DNA of 64,000 nucleotides. Origin: Planctomycetota bacterium. GTDB lineage: Bacteria > Planctomycetota > Phycisphaerae > Phycisphaerales > SM1A02. Positions 61,637 through 64,000 of the stretch are shown here, piece by piece; the stretch's first letter is position 1, and every line of letters begins with the position of its first letter. The DNA lies in NCBI GenBank assembly GCA_022566535.1, contig JADFIR010000004.1, forward strand, positions 1 through 64,000, given 5' to 3'. The translations under genes were made by a program, and so were the position numbers. The notes beneath the pieces are model-generated. The model was not told where the DNA came from. It saw only the letters and a list, made by a program, of their open reading frames with translations, and ran no database searches.

Positions 61637-61686
61637 ATGGCGGTGTGGTTTATTTGGGGTAAAAAACCGGACCGCCACACCGCCAT
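61637..61686. repeat. Inverted repeat with GC-rich arms, candidate origin or terminator
   Basis: ATGGCGGTGTGG (61637-61648) and CCACACCGCCAT (61675-61686) are exact complements separated by 26 bases that include an AT-rich GTAAAAAAC. ACCGCC recurs at 61671, 61680 and 61694. It starts 11 bases after the RepA-like stop. The combination of dyad, AT-rich centre and iterated ACCGCC next to a RepA-like gene suggests a replication origin; a transcriptional stem-loop is the alternative. Confidence 0.5.
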
Positions 61687-61743
61687 ATACGGTTTACCGC
61701 CAAACGGAGACCCAAAGCAGACACCTAACATTGAGTAGACGAA

Positions 61744-61776
61744 ATGAACAACGCCCCCGAGGAAACACGACCATGA
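61744..61776 (+). CDS. Possible 10-codon leader peptide
   Basis: ATG AAC AAC GCC CCC GAG GAA ACA CGA CCA TGA overlaps the next start (ATGA at 61773). The other junctions in this run use the same overlap, so a coupled mini-leader is plausible, but a frame of this size can arise by chance. Confidence 0.25.
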   Translation: MNNAPEETRP

Positions 61777-62000
61777 AGATGCTGCCCGCCGTACAGCAAG
61801 CCGCCGCATTCCTATCTCGCATTCGGAACCCTGCGGATCGTGGGCAGATGCGAGATATTTTCGAGGGAGCGATCCTCGATCAGGTTTACTTCAAGGGCAA
61901 GAGCCAAGACGACGCGGAAGAGTTCGCCTTGGCGTTCATCGTGGGTCACGCGAAATGCGAGAACACAGCCTTGACCCCCGTCGTGAGGGCCATCGCCTGA
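61773..62000 (+). CDS. Small hypothetical protein of the element
   Basis: A 75-residue protein: MKMLPAVQQAAAFLSRIRNP, then ADRGQMRDIFEGAILDQVYF and SQDDAEEFALAFIVGHA. Helical and slightly acidic, resembling small phage early proteins in character; no family recognised. Its stop overlaps the next start by one base (TGATG at 61998-62002). Confidence 0.55.
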   Translation: MKMLPAVQQAAAFLSRIRNPADRGQMRDIFEGAILDQVYFKGKSQDDAEEFALAFIVGHAKCENTALTPVVRAIA

Positions 62001-62317
62001 TGCACGACCACCCCGTAGGTTCAATGCCGGACGATTGGGACAGTCCCGATGCCCTGAGATATCTCAGCAAACATGACCCGTCCATACGAAGGAAGCTGCT
62101 GGAGTCGATAAGCGGGCGACAGATTCTTGAAGGGGATCGAGTGCGATCTCCCGCCAAGGCACAGTCAGCACAACCAGCAAACTTGCTTGATCGTCGGCGG
62201 AAGCTGATGCAAGAGATTGAATTGATCGACCGCGAGCTAGGCGGCGAACCGGAGTTGCCCGCGAGCCCCGTATACCAACCCGAAAAGGAACAACCCGACC
62301 ATGACACAAAAAAGTGA
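62000..62317 (+). CDS. Small hypothetical protein, coiled-coil C-terminus
   Basis: A 105-residue protein. The first half includes SPDALRYLSKHDPSIRRKLLESISGRQILEGDRV; the second a short coiled coil LLDRRRKLMQEIELIDRELGG. The TGATG junction with the upstream gene implies reinitiation. It overlaps the following gene by 17 bases. No family recognised. Confidence 0.55.
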   Translation: MHDHPVGSMPDDWDSPDALRYLSKHDPSIRRKLLESISGRQILEGDRVRSPAKAQSAQPANLLDRRRKLMQEIELIDRELGGEPELPASPVYQPEKEQPDHDTKK

Positions 62318-62504
62318 TTTCCGTATCGACTTTGATCGAAACCAGCCCGAGCACATGACTCCGCCGCCCCCACCGCCGGAAAGCGACACATCGCCGCCTT
62401 TCAACAAGAATCCTAATGCAAGGCCCGACGCGCATTTCGATCCACTTGACGCTGATTCGGGATCGGTACGTTCGGATGTGCCCCGCGAAAGGCGGCGACG
62501 ATGA
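62301..62504 (+). CDS. Proline-rich small protein
   Basis: A 67-residue protein with a PPPPPP stretch (DFRIDFDRNQPEHMTPPPPP) and a polar, probably disordered remainder ending in RERRRR. It overlaps both neighbours (17 and 4 bases). The Pro stretch recalls the peptide at 58958, but the flanking residues differ. Confidence 0.5.
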   Translation: MTQKSDFRIDFDRNQPEHMTPPPPPPESDTSPPFNKNPNARPDAHFDPLDADSGSVRSDVPRERRRR

Positions 62505-63253
62505 GCGATGAAGTTTTCGATGACGGCGCATTCGATGAACAGCTCTCGGCTGACGAACAGGCCGACGTGGTCGATGAGATGACCGAGCAACAGGCGGCGG
62601 ACGAGTTGACGCCCCACAAGGTCGATTACGAAGACGACGTGGATTACAGCCGAGGCCACCTCGATCAGCCGGAAGAGACGGCCGCTGATGTGCATAACCG
62701 GGCCCATATATTTTCGAGGGGTGACGTTGAGGACGATGCGAAAGCGATACAGGAACAGCGTGACGCTGACGACCTCGCCGCCCGACCTACGGATGCTCAG
62801 GTTGAGGAGCTTCGGCAGGCTCGTATCCTGGCTGATGCGATTGTTGAGGCCCAACGGCGACCTGTGCCCGACCCGGCCAAGGTTGCAACCAAGCAAGCCG
62901 AAGCCGCAGTACGTCGAGAAATACACTTGCAGGACGACACCAGTTTCGCACGAGAAATGGAAGCCGAGGTCGCGGCTGACGAGCACGAATTGGAAAAAAT
63001 AGAAGCTCGTGAGGAGATCGAGCAGGAGCGTCGTCGTGTCGCGGCTATCGACGCGAACTTCGGCGACCCGGTACCGGAACAGGAATACGGGGGCAGCTCC
63101 GGCGAAGGCGTTGACCGTAATGTCTGGGCGATGGACCAAACCGAAGGCTGGGTAGATGTGGAAGGTCGTGCTCGCTTGATCCAACGCGAGACGGATCGCA
63201 ACACGAAGGCGGCCGTAGCTCAGTTCATGCGAGAGAGGAAAATGGACGAGTGA
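62501..63253 (+). CDS. Acidic coiled-coil protein, possible scaffold
   Basis: A 250-residue very acidic protein. The first 90 residues are Asp/Glu-rich (DEVFDDGAFDEQLSADEQADVVDEM); about 140-195 is a charged helix (REMEAEVAADEHELEKIEAREEIEQERRR). The end is basic (LIQRETDRNTKAAVAQFMRERK). Acidic, helical proteins of this size often act as phage capsid scaffolds, but that is inference. ATGA overlap with the gene before, GTGA overlap with the gene after. Confidence 0.6.
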   Translation: MSDEVFDDGAFDEQLSADEQADVVDEMTEQQAADELTPHKVDYEDDVDYSRGHLDQPEETAADVHNRAHIFSRGDVEDDAKAIQEQRDADDLAARPTDAQVEELRQARILADAIVEAQRRPVPDPAKVATKQAEAAVRREIHLQDDTSFAREMEAEVAADEHELEKIEAREEIEQERRRVAAIDANFGDPVPEQEYGGSSGEGVDRNVWAMDQTEGWVDVEGRARLIQRETDRNTKAAVAQFMRERKMDE

Positions 63254-63672
63254 CGAAGGTAATCCACAGGACGAAGCGTGGGCGGGTCAATGCGGCACAG
63301 CGTGAGTCAACGAAAGCAACTGTGGTCGGGCTCGTGAGCGACATGTACGCGGCGTTCGACGAGTTGTACGCGAAGGCCCCCGGCATGACAAGCGGAAGAG
63401 CGAAGCGTGTGCCGGAACGCGCTTGGGCTAAGGCTATTTCGGGACTCGCCGCCGGGCACATGGGCCTCTACGAGCTTATGCAGTTTCTTGGCGTCGATCC
63501 GACGACGGAGCAGGAAGAACAGTCGAAGCGAATTACGAGCTTTCTCGCGGAGATCGAGACGCCGACGGAAAGACGATCCGCAACGGCACTCGGCCTGAGC
63601 GACCACGAAAAACGCGTGCAGACCGTCATTGACGCTGCCAACGCCCGGCGACCCGAGCTAGGATTGAGCTAA
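63250..63672 (+). CDS. Hypothetical protein, possible small-terminase-like
   Basis: A 140-residue protein with GTG start at the GTGA overlap. A basic N-terminus (MTKVIHRTKRGRVNAAQRES) and helices SDMYAAFDELYAKAPG, AKRVPERAWAKAISGLAAG and GLYELMQFLGVD. Size and helical, basic N-terminus would fit a small terminase or a regulator, but no signature is seen. Confidence 0.55.
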   Translation: MTKVIHRTKRGRVNAAQRESTKATVVGLVSDMYAAFDELYAKAPGMTSGRAKRVPERAWAKAISGLAAGHMGLYELMQFLGVDPTTEQEEQSKRITSFLAEIETPTERRSATALGLSDHEKRVQTVIDAANARRPELGLS

Positions 63673-63700
63673 CGATGTCAGCCACACCAAGGAGCACTCA

Positions 63701-64000
63701 ATGAAGGCACGCGTCACATTCTTACGCATGATCCAGGACTTACACGACTTCCACATGGCCGTGAGAGACGACGACCAGATGGTGTCGCGTCTCTTCTTCG
63801 ACCTCGAAATTGATGGGAAGCAGTACGATCAACTGACCGTTGAGGTCGCTCAACCTATGGGCACCGACTATGAGTCAGAGCCGATCACTGTTGCCCCGCT
63901 CGATCAGGAGAAGTATAACGGACCGTGGAACCACGGTGCGTTCAGAGATGAAGCAGAGAAGTACTACCGACAGGCTCTGTCAATGGGCATTGGCGTCGGA
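63701..64000 (+). CDS. Hypothetical protein, 3' end outside window
   Basis: The first 100 codons: MKARVTFLRMIQDLHDFHMA, then LFFDLEIDGKQYDQLTVEVAQPMGTDYES and a tail still open at the window edge. AAGGAG six bases upstream of the ATG is the best ribosome site of the run. Beta-rich, no family recognised; too short for the length-based reading frame list but clearly open to 64000. Confidence 0.55.
   Translation, partial: MKARVTFLRMIQDLHDFHMAVRDDDQMVSRLFFDLEIDGKQYDQLTVEVAQPMGTDYESEPITVAPLDQEKYNGPWNHGAFRDEAEKYYRQALSMGIGVG

Overview
The window is GC-rich chromosomal DNA whose gene content points to a planctomycete, most likely Phycisphaerae or a relative. The grounds are aminofutalosine synthase (futalosine menaquinone route), a pseudopilin with a processed N-terminus, proteins pairing a short repeated-membrane region with a pilin-like VDGH tail, a tRNA-Thr/tuf/rpmG/tRNA-Trp/secE/nusG string, weak use of Shine-Dalgarno sites, and many dispersed GC-rich palindromes. 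The taxonomic call is inference. No rRNA, tmRNA or CRISPR array was seen.

Layout. 1-2960: the 3' end of ppdK, a VOC protein, a decayed PIN toxin module and an unusual uracil-DNA glycosylase. 3113-13929: housekeeping genes (glutamate dehydrogenase, an atypical kinase, FKBP isomerase, HIT protein, nadC-birA, an entericidin-like lipoprotein, a long coiled-coil membrane protein, mqnE). 14010-22560: murJ, a ParA/VanZ-like coupled pair, recO, an M16 peptidase, a methyltransferase and lpdA. 22861-30401: a GGDEF-EAL protein, a phosphoesterase, yidC, mnmE and a Mth938-type protein.

30400-35060 is an accessory scar: a MITE, a metallo-beta-lactamase-fold gene, a transposase remnant with the same terminal repeat, dciA, a small interrupted membrane gene, a ribbon-helix-helix-like gene with palindromic operators, and a frameshifted IS1-like transposase that runs into a tRNA-like gene. 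35064-45089 holds a soluble histidine kinase, two parS-like sites upstream of parB, fliD-fliS, and a surface-polysaccharide cluster (epimerase, glycosyltransferase, acetyltransferase). 45162-53551 is core: cysS, coaE, rho, a pseudopilin, tRNA-Thr, tuf, rpmG, tRNA-Trp, secE, nusG.

53637-59500 is repeat-rich: a tandem pair of paralogous membrane proteins, small and hypothetical membrane genes, a YbaN-family gene, and a compact three-gene unit (two-TM protein, 37-residue TM peptide, polyproline peptide) that I do not recognise. From about 60149 to the window end lies a tightly coupled run on the plus strand: a small basic protein, a RepA/AAA-type ATPase, then six small unknown genes, most overlapping by 1-4 bases. 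It looks like the replication/early end of an integrated phage or mobile element, with a strong inverted repeat at 61637-61686.

The three most unfamiliar items are the two-TM/TM-peptide/polyproline unit, the run from 60149, and repeat-derived coding sequence inside mnmE. Base-level positions of short sites were counted by hand and could be off by a base.
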